The notes: a model not told the origin generated them from the sequence alone. 32,772 nt of DNA from Actinoalloteichus_B caeruleus (GCF_000718005.1 NZ_JODV01000029.1); one strand, 5' to 3'. Counted from the first letter of the stretch, positions 18,201-27,767 are shown. Program-made: numbers and translations.

Positions 18201-21200
18201 CGTGGGCGACGTCGGTGACGTCGACGTCGTCGTCGGTGAGCAGGCGGGCGAGGCGGCCGGCCTGCTCGGTGAGCGCGGCCCCGGACCGGGCGGAGAGCAG
18301 CAGCGGCGGCGCCGCCGTGGACGGTCCGATGTCGGGTGCCGGGTCGGGCCGTCCGGGCTCGTCGGGGGCCTGTTCGAGGATGACGTGGGCGTTGGTGCCG
18401 CTCACCCCGAAGGACGACACCGCGCCCCGTCGTGGCGCCTCCCCCGTCCAGTCCCTGGCCTCGGTGAGGAGTTCGACGGCGCCGGCGGTCCAGTCGACGT
18501 GCCCGGTGGGCCGGTCGACGTGCAGGGTCCTGGGCATCCGGGCGTGCCGCATCGCCTGCACCACCTTGATCAGGCCGGCGACCCCGGCGGCGGCCTGCGA
18601 GTGGCCCAGGTTCGACTTGACCGAGCCCAACCACAACGGGGCGTCCCGGTCCCTCCCGTAGGTGGCGAGCAGGGCCTCGGCCTCGATGGGGTCACCGAGC
18701 CGGGTGCCGGTGCCGTGGGCCTCGACGAGGTGGACGTCCCGCGCGGCGAGGCCGGCGGATGCCAGCGCCTGCCGGATCACGCGTTGCTGGGCGGGTCCGT
18801 TGGGGGCGGTCAGCCCGTTGGAGGCGCCGTCCTGGTTGACCGAGGTCCCCCGCACGACGGCCAGCACGGGGTGGCCGTGGCGGCGGGCGTCGGAGAGCCG
18901 TTCCACGAGCAGCAACCCGGCGCCCTCGGACCACCCGGTGCCGTCGGCGGCGGCGGCGAAGGGTTTGCACCGGCCGTCGGGGGCCAGGCCCCGTTGCCGG
19001 GAGAACTCCACGAACGGTGTGGGGGAGGACATCACGGACGCGCCGCCGGCCAGCGCCAGGTCGCACTCGCCGGACCGCAGGGCCCCCACGGCGAGGTGCA
19101 GGGCCACCAGCGACGACGAGCAGGCGGTGTCGACGGTGACGGCGGGACCCTCCAGACCGAAGGTGTAGGCGATGCGGCCGGAGGCGACGCTGCCGGCGGT
19201 GCCGTGGCCCAGGTAGCCCTCCAGTTCCCCGGGGACGGTGCGCAACCGGCCCACGTAGTCGTGGTGGATCTGCCCGGCGTAGACGGCGACGGGACTGCCG
19301 CGCAGCGCGGTCGGGTCGATCCCGGCGTCCTCGAAGACCTCCCAGGCCAGTTCCAGCAGCAGCCGCTGCTGCGGGTCCATCGCGGTCGCCTCCCGGGGGG
19401 AGATCCCGAAGAACGCCGCGTCGAACCCGGCGACGTCGTCGAGGAACGCCCCGGCCCGGACGTAGCTGGTGCCGGTCCGGTCCGGGTCCTCGTCGAACAG
19501 GGCGGCGAGGTCCCAGCCCCGGTCGGTGGGGAACGGGCCGACGACGTCGACCTCGTCGTCCACCACCCGCCACAGGTCCTCCGGCGAGGCGATGCCCCCG
19601 GGGAACCGGCAGCTCATCCCGATGACCGCCACCGGTTCGTCCTCGGCGGCCGGGGCCGCCCTCGTGGCGGTCCGGGCCGGTGCGGGGGTTCCGTCGAGCG
19701 CGGTGAGCAGGTGGGTGGCCAGGGCGGCCGGGCTGGGGTGGTCGAAGGCGGCGGTGGTGGACATCCGCAGCCCGGTGGCCGCCTGGAGCCGGTTGCGCAG
19801 TTCCACCCCGGTCAGGGAGTCGAAGCCCTGCTCGGAGAAGGCCCGGTCGGGGACGACGGCCGCCGGGCCCGGGTGGCCGAGGACGGCGGCGGCCTCCGCG
19901 CGCACCAGGGCGAGCGCGGCGGCCGGTCGGTCGGCCGCCGGCAGGTCGCCGAGCCGCGCGCCGCCGCCCCGGGCGGGCCGGTCGACGGGCCGGCCCCGGA
20001 CCAGGGCGCGCATCGCGGGTGGCAGGGGGCGCGCGGAGCGCGGGTCGAGCGCGGCGGCCACCACGCAGGGGTCGGGCGAGTCGAGGGCGGCGTCGAACAG
20101 GGCGAGGGCCGCGTCGGTGTCCATCGGGAGGACACCGCCCCGCCGCAGGCGTTCCCGGTCCCGGTCGGTGAGGTGGCCGGTCATCCCGCTGACCTCGGCC
20201 CACATGCCCCAGGCGATCGAGACGCCGGGCAGGCCGGCGGCCCGCCGTTCCACGGCGAGCGCGTCGAGGGCGGCGTTGGCGGCGGCGTAGCCGGCCTGCC
20301 CGGCGCCGCCGAGGGTGCCGGCGATGGACGAGAACAGCACGAACGCGGCGAGGTCGGTGTGGGCGGTGAGCTCGTGCAGGTGGCGGGCGGCGGCGATCTT
20401 CGGGTCCAGCACCGCAGGCAGGGTGTCGGGGTCGGTGTTCGCCACGGTGGCGTCGGCGAGGACCCCGGCGGCGTGGACGACCACGCCCAGGTCGTCCACG
20501 GTGGCCAGCAGCGCCCGCAGCGCCGCGCGGTCGGCGGCGTCGCAGGCCACCACCCGGACCTCGGCCCCGGCCTCGGCGAGGTCGGCGAGCAGTTCCGGCG
20601 CGGCGTGGCCGCCGCGGCTGAGGAGCACCAGGCGGCGGATGCCGTGCCGCGCGGCCAGGTGGCGGGCGACGAGTCCGCCGAGGACACCGGTGCCGCCGGT
20701 GATCAGGGCCGTGCCGCCGGGGTCGACCGGTGCCGGCACGGTCAGCACGTTCTTGCCGGTGTGCCGGCCGGCGGCCATGACGCGCAGCGCGGCGCGGGCG
20801 TGCCGGACGTCCCAGGCCCGGGTGGGTAGGGGCCCGGGGCCGTCGGTGGTCAGCGCGGCGAGCATCTCCCCGATCCGCTCGGGCCCGGCGTCGGTGAGCA
20901 GGTCGAACGCCCGGTAGGTGAGCCCGGGTGCGGTGCCGGGGTCGCGGATGTCGGTCTTGCCGAGTTCGACGAAGCGGCCACCGGGCGCGGTCAGGCGCAG
21001 CCCGGCGTCGACGAACTCGCCGGTGAGGGAGTTCAGGACGACGTCGACTCCCCGGCCGCCGGTGACCGCGCGGAACCGCTCCTCGAAGCCGGTGTCCCGG
21101 GAGGAGGCGATGTGGTCCTCGGGGATGCCGAGGTCCCGCAGCACCGGCCACTTCCCGGGGCTGGCGGTGGCGAGGACCCGCGCGCCGTGGCGACGGGCGA

Positions 21201-24200
21201 GGGCGATCGCGGCCATGCCCACCCCGCCGGTCCCGGCGTGGACCAGCACGGTCTGCCCGGGTTGGAGGCCGGCGACGTCGAACAGGCCGTAGTGGGCGGT
21301 GAGCTGGGCGATGGGCACACCGGCCGCGTCGGCGAAGGACCACCCGGCCGGGATCGGCGCGAGCATCCTGGCGTCGGCGACGACCCGGGGCGCGAAGGCA
21401 CCGTCGACGACGCCGAACACGCGGTCGCCGGGGTGGAGGTGGGTGACGTCGGCGGCGGTCTCCACCACGACCCCGGCGGCCTCGCCGCCGAGCACGTCGT
21501 CGGTGACGGTGACCACGCCCAGGGCGAGCAGGACGTCCCGGAAGTTGACGCCGGCGGCGCGGACCGCGATCCGGACCTGGCCGGGCCGCAGGGGGTCGGG
21601 TGGCGCGGGGACGGCGGCGAGGTCGTCGAGGGAGCCGGTTCCGCCGATCGCCACCCGCCACGGCCCGTCGGGCACGGGCAGCGGCGGTGGGTCGGTGGGT
21701 GGTGGGGCGCTGGCCGGTCGCAGCCGGGCGGCGGTGACGACCCCGTCCCGCACGGCCAGGTCGGACTCGCCGGCGCGCAGCGCGCCGAACACCGCCGGCC
21801 AGGCCGGGCCCGGGTCACCGTCCACGGTGGCGAAGGCACCGGGGTGTTCGGTGGCGGCGGCGCGGAACAGCCCGGTCACCGGCCCGCCGCCCCGGGTGAG
21901 GACGACCAGGGTGGCGTCGCGGCCGATCCAGTCCTTGGCCAGGGCGAGCGCGGCGCGGGTGGCGGTGCCCGGGTCACCGGCGGGGGCGCGGACCAGGACG
22001 AACTCGGCGTCCTCGACGGGCACCGGGTCCGGCACCGGGTGCGGGGCGGTCAGGTCGGCGTCGAGCGCCGCGACCCGGACGTCGGTCGCGGCCGGGTGGT
22101 CGACCGGCACGTGGTCGAGGCGGTGCGGTGCCGGCACGGCGGCGGCGGGGGACCGCAGGGTCAGGGCCTCGACGCGGGCGACGAGCCGGCCGGTGTGGTC
22201 GACGGCGACGACCTCGACGGTGGTGGCGTCGAGGACGCGGAGCCGGGCCCGCAGGGCGCGGCCGGTGGGGGCGCGGAGTTCCACGCCGGTGAAGCCGAAC
22301 GGCAGTGGCGTGCCCGCTCCCCCGACGTCCGCGCCGCTGGCGCCGATGGCCTGGAGCACCGCGTCGAGCAGCGCGGGGTGGCAGGTGAAGTCCCCGCCGG
22401 TGTCCTCGGGCAGTTCGACCTCGGCGTGGAGTTCCGCGCCGGGCCCGGTGCCGGTGCGCCACAGCGCCCGCAAGCCCCGGAACAGCGGCCCGTACTCGTA
22501 GCCCCGGTCGGCGAGCCGGTCGTAGGCACCGTCGAGGTCGACCGGCTCCGCCGCCCCGGTCGACCAGGCGGCCGGGGCGGGGCCCGGGCCGGCGGCGACG
22601 ACGGCCCCGGTGGCGTGGGTGGTCCACGGGCGGTCGCCGGCGCGGGCGTGCAGGGCCACCGGGCGGCGGCCGTCCGCGTCGGGCTGGTCGACGACCAGCC
22701 GGAGGGTGACCGGGACGTCGAGTTCCACGGCCACGGGGGCGGTGAGGGTCAACTCCTCGATCCGGTCGCAGCCGTGCCCGGCGGCGACGGTGGCCACCAG
22801 GTCGAGCACGGCGGTGCCGGGCACCAGGGCGGTGCCGCGCACGGTGTGGTCGGCGAGCCACGGGTGGGTGGTGAGGGAGATCAGCGCGGTGTGGACGGTG
22901 GCGCCGGGCAGGTCGACGGACGCGCCCAGCAGCGGGTGGTCGGCGGCGGTGATCCCGGCGGAGCCGAGGTCGCCGGTCCCGCCGCCGGCCGGGGGCAGCC
23001 AGAACCGCTGGCGGCGGAAGGCGTACCCGGGCAGCGGGACGCGGCGGGCGCCGCTGCCCTGGAACCAGGAGGTCCAGTCGACGTCGACCCCGGCCGTCCA
23101 CAGCTGGGCGGCGGCGGTGAGCAGGGGGGTGAGGTCGTCGTGGTCGCGGCGCAACGAGCCGGTGACGACCCCGGTGGCCTCCCGCTCGTCGAGGATGTCG
23201 GTGAGGCCGACGGTGAGCACGGGGTGCGGGCTGGACTCGACGAAGACGCGGTGCCCGTCGGCGAGGGCGGCCTCGACGGCGTCCTGGAACCGCACGGGGT
23301 CACGCAGGTTGCGGAACCAGTACTCCGGTCCCAGGTCGGCGGTGTCGACGCGGGTGCCCGTCACCGTCGAGTAGAAGCGGGTGTCGCAGGCGCGGGGGCG
23401 GATGTCGGCGGCGAGGTCCACGAGCCGGTCCCGCAGGGCCTCCATCCTCGGCGAGTGGGAGGCGTAGTCGACGGGGATGCGTCGGGCGCGGATGCCATCA
23501 TCCGCGCAGGAGGCGACGAGCCGGTCGAGGGCCGCGCCGTCACCGGAGACCACGGTGGACCGGGGCCCGTTGCTGGCGGCGACGACCGTTCCCGGGGGCA
23601 GTCGGCGTTCGGTGTCGGCGGCGGACAGCGGGACCGAGACCATGCCACCGTCGCCGGCGATCTCCCGCAGGGCACGGGCGCGCAGCGCGATGATCCTGGC
23701 GGCGTCACCCAGGTCGAGCCCGCCGGCCACGCAGAGGGCGGCCAGCTCTCCCTGGGAGTGCCCGATGACCGCGTCCGGGCGCACCCCGAGGGAGGTCCAG
23801 AGCCGGCCCAGGGCCACCATCACCGCCCACAGCACGGGTTGGACGACGTCGACGGTGTCCAGGCCCGGGGCGCCCTCGGCGCCGGTGAGGACGTCGAGGG
23901 CGGAGTAGCCCAGGTGGGGGCGGAGGACGTCATCGCAGGCGGCCAGTTCCGCGCGGAACGGTGCGGACACCGCCAGCAGCCGGGTGCCCATGCCCGCCCA
24001 CTGGGAGCCCTGGCCGGGGAAGACGAGGACGACGCCGTCCCCTCCGCCGCCCACCGTGGTGGTGACGGCGCGGTCCGACCAGTCGCGCAGCGCCCGCGCC
24101 GGGTCCTCGTCGGCGCCGAGGAGCAGCACGCCCCGGTGGTCGAGGGTGGCCCGGCCGGCGGCCAGCGAGAACCCCAGGTCGCTGGCGTCGGCCCCTCCGG

Positions 24201-27200
24201 ACCCGCGGAGGTGGTCGGTGAGGCGGTCGACCTGGGCGCGCAGCGCCTGGTCGTCGCGGCCGGACAGCACGAGGGGGACCAGCGGTGGGGGTGTCCGCGT
24301 GGTGGGGGCCGCCTCTGGCGGGGCGGGCGCCTGTTCGAGGACGACGTGGGCGTTGGTGCCGCTGATCCCGAAGGAGGACACGCCGGCGCGGCGGGGGCGG
24401 CCGTGGTCGGGCCACGGCTGTTCCTCGGTGAGCAGCGCCAACCCGGAGGTGGCCCAGTCCACGTGGGGGGAGGGCCGGTCGACGTGCAGGGTGCGGGGCA
24501 GTCGGCCGGCGCGCAGGGCCAGCACCACCTTGATCACGCCGGCCACGCCGGCGGCCGCCTGGGTGTGGCCGAGGTTGGACTTCAGCGATCCCAACCACAG
24601 CGGGTGGTCCCGGTCGGCGCCGTAGGTGTCGGCGAGGGCGTTGGCCTCGATGGGGTCGCCCAGCACGGTGCCGGTGCCGTGCGCCTCGACGGCGTCCACC
24701 TCGGACGGTTCCAACCCGGCGTCGTCGAGGGCCCGGCGGATCACGGCGCGTTGGGCCTGTCCGTTGGGCACGGTCAGCCCGTGGGAGGCGCCGTCGGAGT
24801 TGACGGCGGAGCCGCGCAGCACGGCCAGCACCTCCCGGCCGTCCCGCCGGGCGGCGGACAGCCGTTGGAGGAGCAGCAGCCCGGCCCCCTCGGCCCAGCC
24901 GGTGCCGTCCGCGTCGGCGGAGAAGGACCGGCAGCGGCCGTCCGGGGAGAGCCCGCGTTGCCGGGAGAACTCCACGAACAACTGGGGTGTGCTGATGACG
25001 GTGGCCGCCCCGGCGAGGGCCAGCTCGCACTCCCCCGCCCGCAGGGACCGGGCGGCCAGGTGCAGGGCGACCAGGGAGGAGGAGCAGGCGGTGTCCACGG
25101 TGAGGGCGGGTCCCCGCAGCCCCAGGGTGTAGGCGATGCGGCCGGAGGCGACGCTGCCGAGCTTGCCGACGTCGAGGTAGCCCTCCAGTTCGGGCGGCAG
25201 CGGGTCGATGCCGGCTCCGTACTCGTGGCGCATGACCCCGGTGAAGACCCCGACCTCCCGGTCGCGCAGCGAGTCCGGGGCGATGCCGGCGTTCTCCAGC
25301 GTCCGCCAGGCCACTTCGAGCAGCAGCCGCTGTTGCGGGTCCATCGCCAGCGCCTCGCGCGGGGAGATCCCGAAGTGCTCGGCGTCGAAGTCCTCGACGT
25401 CGGCGCGGAAACCGCCCCGGGTGGTGATCGAGCGCCCCGGCCGGTCCGGGTCGGGGTCGTGCAGCCGGTGCAGGGGCCAGCCCCGGGTGGTGGGGAACTC
25501 ACCGGTGGCGTCGACGCCGTCGACGACCAGCCGCCACAGGTCCGCCGGGTCGTCGACCCCGCCGGGCAGGCGGCACCCCATGCCGACGATGACGACCGGG
25601 TCGTCGTCGGGTTCGGCCGGTGCGGCCCGGCGGCGCGGCTCGGGCCGGGACGAGGTCCCCCCGGCCGTGACCGTGGTGGTGGTGGTGCCGAACAGCCGGT
25701 CCCGCAGGAGGCGGGCGACGGCGGCGGGGGTCGGGTGGTCGAAGACGACGGTCGCCGGCAGCGGCACGCCCGCGCGGCGCACCACCGCGTCGCGCACCAG
25801 GAGGGCGGTGAGCGAGGTCAGCCCCAGCTCCCCGAACGGCCGGTCGTCGGCCACGTCGGCCCGGTCGACGCCGAGCGCGGCGGCGGTGCCCTCCCGGACC
25901 AGGCCGAGGAGCCGCCGGTGCCGTTCCCGGCGGGACAACGGGAGCAGGCTGGCACGGAGGCCGTCCGCGCGCCCCTCGTCGGCGCCGGGCGCGGGCTCCT
26001 CGGCGGTGGTCGGGACCTCCGCGAGCAGCCGCCACGGCCGCTCGGCCAGCAGGTGCCGGGTCACCTTGCCGGCGGCCGTCCTGGGCAGGGCGTCGAGCGC
26101 GCGCAACTGGGTGGGCACCCGGAACCCGGCGAGCTTCTCCCGGCAGACGCGGAGGACCTCCTCGGGGTCGAGGTCGTCCCGGGCGACGAGGTAGGCGACC
26201 GGCACCTCCCCGAGCCGGGGGTCGGGCGCGGGCCCCACGGCGGCGTCGAGGACGCCGGGAGCGCCCAGCAGCACCTGTTCCACCTCGGCGGGGTGGATGT
26301 TCTCCCCACCTCGGATGATGAGTTCGGAGATGCGGCCGGTGACGGTCAGGTAGCCGTGGTCGTCGCGGCGGGCCAGGTCGCCGGTGCGGTACCAGCCGCC
26401 GGGCAGCGCGTCCGCCGTGGCCCCGGGGTCCCGGTGGTAGCCGGCCATGACGTTGGGGCCGCGCACCCACACCTCGCCGTCCTCGCCGACCGGCACGTCG
26501 GTGCGGGTGCCCGGGTCGACCAGCCGCACGGACAGGCCGGGCACGGGCAGCCCGCACGACCCGGGGACGCGGGTGCCACCGGGCCAGTTCGTGGTGATGG
26601 GCCCGCAGGTCTCGGTGGTGCCGTAGCTGTCGATCAGCGGGGCACCGAACCGGGCCTCGACGCGGGCCGGCAGCTCGGCGCCGCCGACCGCGCCGGCGGT
26701 CAGGCACAGGCGGAGCCCGGGGGCGACGATGCCGTCGGCGTCGGTGGCACGCAGCAGCTCCTGGTACATGGCGGGCACCCCGACCAGCACGCTGAACTCC
26801 CCGGCCGCCAGCCCCGCCAGCACCTCCTCGGCGGCGAAGCCGGAGGTGACGTGGGCGCTGGCGCCCACCGCCAGCACGCCGAGGGTGCCGAGGTGGTGGC
26901 CGAGGCAGTGGTGCAGCGGCAGCGGCCACAGCACGCGGTCCTCGCCGCTCAGGCCGAGGATCGGGGCGTAGCAGGCGGCGATCGTCCACAGCGAGTTCCG
27001 CGTGGAGGAACGCACACCCTTGGGGCGGCCGGTGGTCCCGGAGGTGTAGAGCATGAACGCCCAGTCGTCCACCCCGAGATCGTCGCGGGCGGGTTCCGGC
27101 GCGGGGCTGGTGGCGAGGTCCTCGAACCGGGGGCCGTCCCAGTCCACCGGGTCGACCTCGTCGGCGAGGACAGTGGTCAGCGCGGGCGCCACCCGGGTGA

Positions 27201-27555
27201 GCCTGGCGATCCGCGCCGGGTCGGTGATGACGGCGACGGCGCCGCTGTCCGCCAGGAGGTGGGCCAGCTCGTCGTCGCTGGACAGGGGGTTGACCGGCAC
27301 CCCGACCGCCGAGGCGCGGGCGGTGGCGAGGTAGCTCTCCACGAGGGACACGCCGTTGCCGAGCACGAACGCCACCCGCTCCCCCGGGGCCACCCCGAGG
27401 GCGGCCAGGTGCCCGGCGAGCCGCCCGGTGCGGGCGGACAGCTCCGCGTAGCTCACGGAACGGCGGGCGTCGGAGTAGGCGGTGCGCTCCGGGATGTCGC
27501 GGGCGTGGTCGCGCACCAGCTCGTGGACGGGGCGGATCAACTCGGTCCTGAGCAT
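15211..27555 (-). CDS. Type I PKS first gene: CoA ligase-ACP loading module, module 1 (KS-AT-DH-ER-KR-ACP), module 2 (KS-AT-KR-ACP)
   Basis: 4114 residues from ATG 27553-27555. Loading: acid-CoA ligase/adenylation domain 1-510 with YTSGTTGRPKG 170-180, YGTTET 311-316, YRTGDL 389-394 and C-terminal Lys497; ACP with Ser581 in GLTSL. No ER lies between them. Module 1: KS 652-1075 (Cys824, His959, His997); AT with GHSQGE (Ser1267) and YASHS 1364-1368, predicting methylmalonyl-CoA; DH with H1570 and D1731/Q1735; ER about 1965-2278 with HAGTGGVGMAA, Val2015 in place of the 2S-associated Tyr; KR K2386, Y2423, N2427; ACP Ser2580. Module 2: KS 2639-3062 (Cys2812, His2947, His2985); AT Ser3257 and YASHS 3357-3361, methylmalonyl; KR about 3570-3930 with LDD but Arg3858 and His3899 where Lys and Asn are expected; ACP Ser4042; acidic C-terminal docking tail. 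It initiates the polyketide from an activated carboxylic acid, probably the chorismatase product. Confidence 0.96.
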   Translation of the reverse strand: MLRTELIRPVHELVRDHARDIPERTAYSDARRSVSYAELSARTGRLAGHLAALGVAPGERVAFVLGNGVSLVESYLATARASAVGVPVNPLSSDDELAHLLADSGAVAVITDPARIARLTRVAPALTTVLADEVDPVDWDGPRFEDLATSPAPEPARDDLGVDDWAFMLYTSGTTGRPKGVRSSTRNSLWTIAACYAPILGLSGEDRVLWPLPLHHCLGHHLGTLGVLAVGASAHVTSGFAAEEVLAGLAAGEFSVLVGVPAMYQELLRATDADGIVAPGLRLCLTAGAVGGAELPARVEARFGAPLIDSYGTTETCGPITTNWPGGTRVPGSCGLPVPGLSVRLVDPGTRTDVPVGEDGEVWVRGPNVMAGYHRDPGATADALPGGWYRTGDLARRDDHGYLTVTGRISELIIRGGENIHPAEVEQVLLGAPGVLDAAVGPAPDPRLGEVPVAYLVARDDLDPEEVLRVCREKLAGFRVPTQLRALDALPRTAAGKVTRHLLAERPWRLLAEVPTTAEEPAPGADEGRADGLRASLLPLSRRERHRRLLGLVREGTAAALGVDRADVADDRPFGELGLTSLTALLVRDAVVRRAGVPLPATVVFDHPTPAAVARLLRDRLFGTTTTTVTAGGTSSRPEPRRRAAPAEPDDDPVVIVGMGCRLPGGVDDPADLWRLVVDGVDATGEFPTTRGWPLHRLHDPDPDRPGRSITTRGGFRADVEDFDAEHFGISPREALAMDPQQRLLLEVAWRTLENAGIAPDSLRDREVGVFTGVMRHEYGAGIDPLPPELEGYLDVGKLGSVASGRIAYTLGLRGPALTVDTACSSSLVALHLAARSLRAGECELALAGAATVISTPQLFVEFSRQRGLSPDGRCRSFSADADGTGWAEGAGLLLLQRLSAARRDGREVLAVLRGSAVNSDGASHGLTVPNGQAQRAVIRRALDDAGLEPSEVDAVEAHGTGTVLGDPIEANALADTYGADRDHPLWLGSLKSNLGHTQAAAGVAGVIKVVLALRAGRLPRTLHVDRPSPHVDWATSGLALLTEEQPWPDHGRPRRAGVSSFGISGTNAHVVLEQAPAPPEAAPTTRTPPPLVPLVLSGRDDQALRAQVDRLTDHLRGSGGADASDLGFSLAAGRATLDHRGVLLLGADEDPARALRDWSDRAVTTTVGGGGDGVVLVFPGQGSQWAGMGTRLLAVSAPFRAELAACDDVLRPHLGYSALDVLTGAEGAPGLDTVDVVQPVLWAVMVALGRLWTSLGVRPDAVIGHSQGELAALCVAGGLDLGDAARIIALRARALREIAGDGGMVSVPLSAADTERRLPPGTVVAASNGPRSTVVSGDGAALDRLVASCADDGIRARRIPVDYASHSPRMEALRDRLVDLAADIRPRACDTRFYSTVTGTRVDTADLGPEYWFRNLRDPVRFQDAVEAALADGHRVFVESSPHPVLTVGLTDILDEREATGVVTGSLRRDHDDLTPLLTAAAQLWTAGVDVDWTSWFQGSGARRVPLPGYAFRRQRFWLPPAGGGTGDLGSAGITAADHPLLGASVDLPGATVHTALISLTTHPWLADHTVRGTALVPGTAVLDLVATVAAGHGCDRIEELTLTAPVAVELDVPVTLRLVVDQPDADGRRPVALHARAGDRPWTTHATGAVVAAGPGPAPAAWSTGAAEPVDLDGAYDRLADRGYEYGPLFRGLRALWRTGTGPGAELHAEVELPEDTGGDFTCHPALLDAVLQAIGASGADVGGAGTPLPFGFTGVELRAPTGRALRARLRVLDATTVEVVAVDHTGRLVARVEALTLRSPAAAVPAPHRLDHVPVDHPAATDVRVAALDADLTAPHPVPDPVPVEDAEFVLVRAPAGDPGTATRAALALAKDWIGRDATLVVLTRGGGPVTGLFRAAATEHPGAFATVDGDPGPAWPAVFGALRAGESDLAVRDGVVTAARLRPASAPPPTDPPPLPVPDGPWRVAIGGTGSLDDLAAVPAPPDPLRPGQVRIAVRAAGVNFRDVLLALGVVTVTDDVLGGEAAGVVVETAADVTHLHPGDRVFGVVDGAFAPRVVADARMLAPIPAGWSFADAAGVPIAQLTAHYGLFDVAGLQPGQTVLVHAGTGGVGMAAIALARRHGARVLATASPGKWPVLRDLGIPEDHIASSRDTGFEERFRAVTGGRGVDVVLNSLTGEFVDAGLRLTAPGGRFVELGKTDIRDPGTAPGLTYRAFDLLTDAGPERIGEMLAALTTDGPGPLPTRAWDVRHARAALRVMAAGRHTGKNVLTVPAPVDPGGTALITGGTGVLGGLVARHLAARHGIRRLVLLSRGGHAAPELLADLAEAGAEVRVVACDAADRAALRALLATVDDLGVVVHAAGVLADATVANTDPDTLPAVLDPKIAAARHLHELTAHTDLAAFVLFSSIAGTLGGAGQAGYAAANAALDALAVERRAAGLPGVSIAWGMWAEVSGMTGHLTDRDRERLRRGGVLPMDTDAALALFDAALDSPDPCVVAAALDPRSARPLPPAMRALVRGRPVDRPARGGGARLGDLPAADRPAAALALVRAEAAAVLGHPGPAAVVPDRAFSEQGFDSLTGVELRNRLQAATGLRMSTTAAFDHPSPAALATHLLTALDGTPAPARTATRAAPAAEDEPVAVIGMSCRFPGGIASPEDLWRVVDDEVDVVGPFPTDRGWDLAALFDEDPDRTGTSYVRAGAFLDDVAGFDAAFFGISPREATAMDPQQRLLLELAWEVFEDAGIDPTALRGSPVAVYAGQIHHDYVGRLRTVPGELEGYLGHGTAGSVASGRIAYTFGLEGPAVTVDTACSSSLVALHLAVGALRSGECDLALAGGASVMSSPTPFVEFSRQRGLAPDGRCKPFAAAADGTGWSEGAGLLLVERLSDARRHGHPVLAVVRGTSVNQDGASNGLTAPNGPAQQRVIRQALASAGLAARDVHLVEAHGTGTRLGDPIEAEALLATYGRDRDAPLWLGSVKSNLGHSQAAAGVAGLIKVVQAMRHARMPRTLHVDRPTGHVDWTAGAVELLTEARDWTGEAPRRGAVSSFGVSGTNAHVILEQAPDEPGRPDPAPDIGPSTAAPPLLLSARSGAALTEQAGRLARLLTDDDVDVTDVAHGLLTRRAALDRRAVVLGADRDGLHAGLRALASSRPTPSVVTGVVDPDARTVLVFPGQGAQWPGMARDLLAESPVFAARIADCAAALRRHVDLDLEAALRTGAGLDRVDVLQPALFAMMVSLAAVWEEHGVRPDAVIGHSQGEIAAACVAGALSLDDAARVVAVRARALRDLAGTGGMLSVGLSAADAADHLAPHAGRVSVAATNGPLATVLAGPPEDLDALAAALHAAGVRARRIAVDYASHSPAVDTLRDTLVRDLADIHPGHPTVPMRSTVSGDWVRAGELTADHWFRNLREPVRYLPATEALLAGGHRTFVEVSPHPVLLPATGDIAEAAGVPVGLVATLRRDHGGHRQVLTAVAEAHVRGVPVDWSTVIARRTARPVALPTYPFQHRRYWIDEPDTPQERDDDFWTAVHDGDTETLRTRLGLADVEDLHALDRLLPALATWRTPAGADLCHRVEWRPLPHRPATTPPEGRWLVLTPSSVEVPAGIPAGFEVRTATDTSRAGLARLLADGEAAGVVSLLSLADEGTATGGLFATVHLVQALPKGVPLWIVTRGAVSAAPGDDVPNPGQAAQWGLGRVLAAERPDAWGGLVDVVDLDALTWLPTAVAGDEDELALRAGRAWTRRIRPAPAPPTPGRWRPAGTAVVTGGEGTTGRLVATWLAALGAPRVLLLTDPATPPPEDLPSAVHPVPCDPADEDALRAALADETPRVVAHTAGVLDDAMLTDLTDAQLTRVLRTRVTAATALDRVSRDHEVDAFVLFSSVGGTLGASGQGGYAPGHAVLDALAARRRAQGLPATSVAWGHWATDGDHGRRPGVRDLDPERALATLRRILDAPADTLVADLDWAVVAGPTPPPLLRDLLPAAEDTAGPTDLLARLRAVDPAARHRIVRALVLDTTAAVLQHGELDSVDPGRGFREQGFDSLASVRLRDGLNTATGLRLPATAAFDHPTPDALTRHVLAELDLDDAPGAGGADIESASDEELIALLDAEFGIS

Positions 27556-27621
27556 GTCACCACACTTCGCTCACTGGGGTCGGGGCCGCCCGGCGCGGGG
27601 AGCGGGGCGCGACAGGCGGCC

Positions 27622-27658
27622 ACGTTACGAACGGCGACCGTCGGCACGCTGCGGAAGA
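27622..27658 (-). promoter_or_regulatory. Candidate promoter of the PKS operon with three CGG-headed direct repeats
   Basis: Within the 253-base divergent gap 27556-27808, the minus strand reads TAACGT at 27622-27627 (a TANNNT-type -10). It is about 67 bases above the PKS ATG. Just upstream, where the -35 would lie, the plus strand carries CGGCGAC (27632), CGGCACG (27642) and CGGAAGA (27652) at an exact 10-base period. SARP regulators bind direct heptamers overlapping the -35 region. As I recall, PimR boxes resemble CGGCAAG at 11-base period, so similarity is suggestive only. The rest of the gap shows only a short 5-base-arm hairpin (27679-27692). Confidence 0.3.
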
Positions 27659-27761
27659 AGCCCACCGCACGGCCATCCCCCGGGAATCCGGGCGGCCGCT
27701 CACCAGCCCGCTGTTACCGACAGGTGGAAGTCCGGCACTGCGCCGGGACTGGCCTGGTTCC

Positions 27762-27767
27762 TAGCGT
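27762..27767 (+). promoter_or_regulatory. Candidate -10 element for the chorismatase/DAHP synthase operon
   Basis: TAGCGT fits the actinomycete TANNNT pattern and lies 41 bases upstream of the chorismatase ATG. I see no convincing -35 at 16-19 bases upstream, so it may need an activator or may not be real. Confidence 0.25.
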
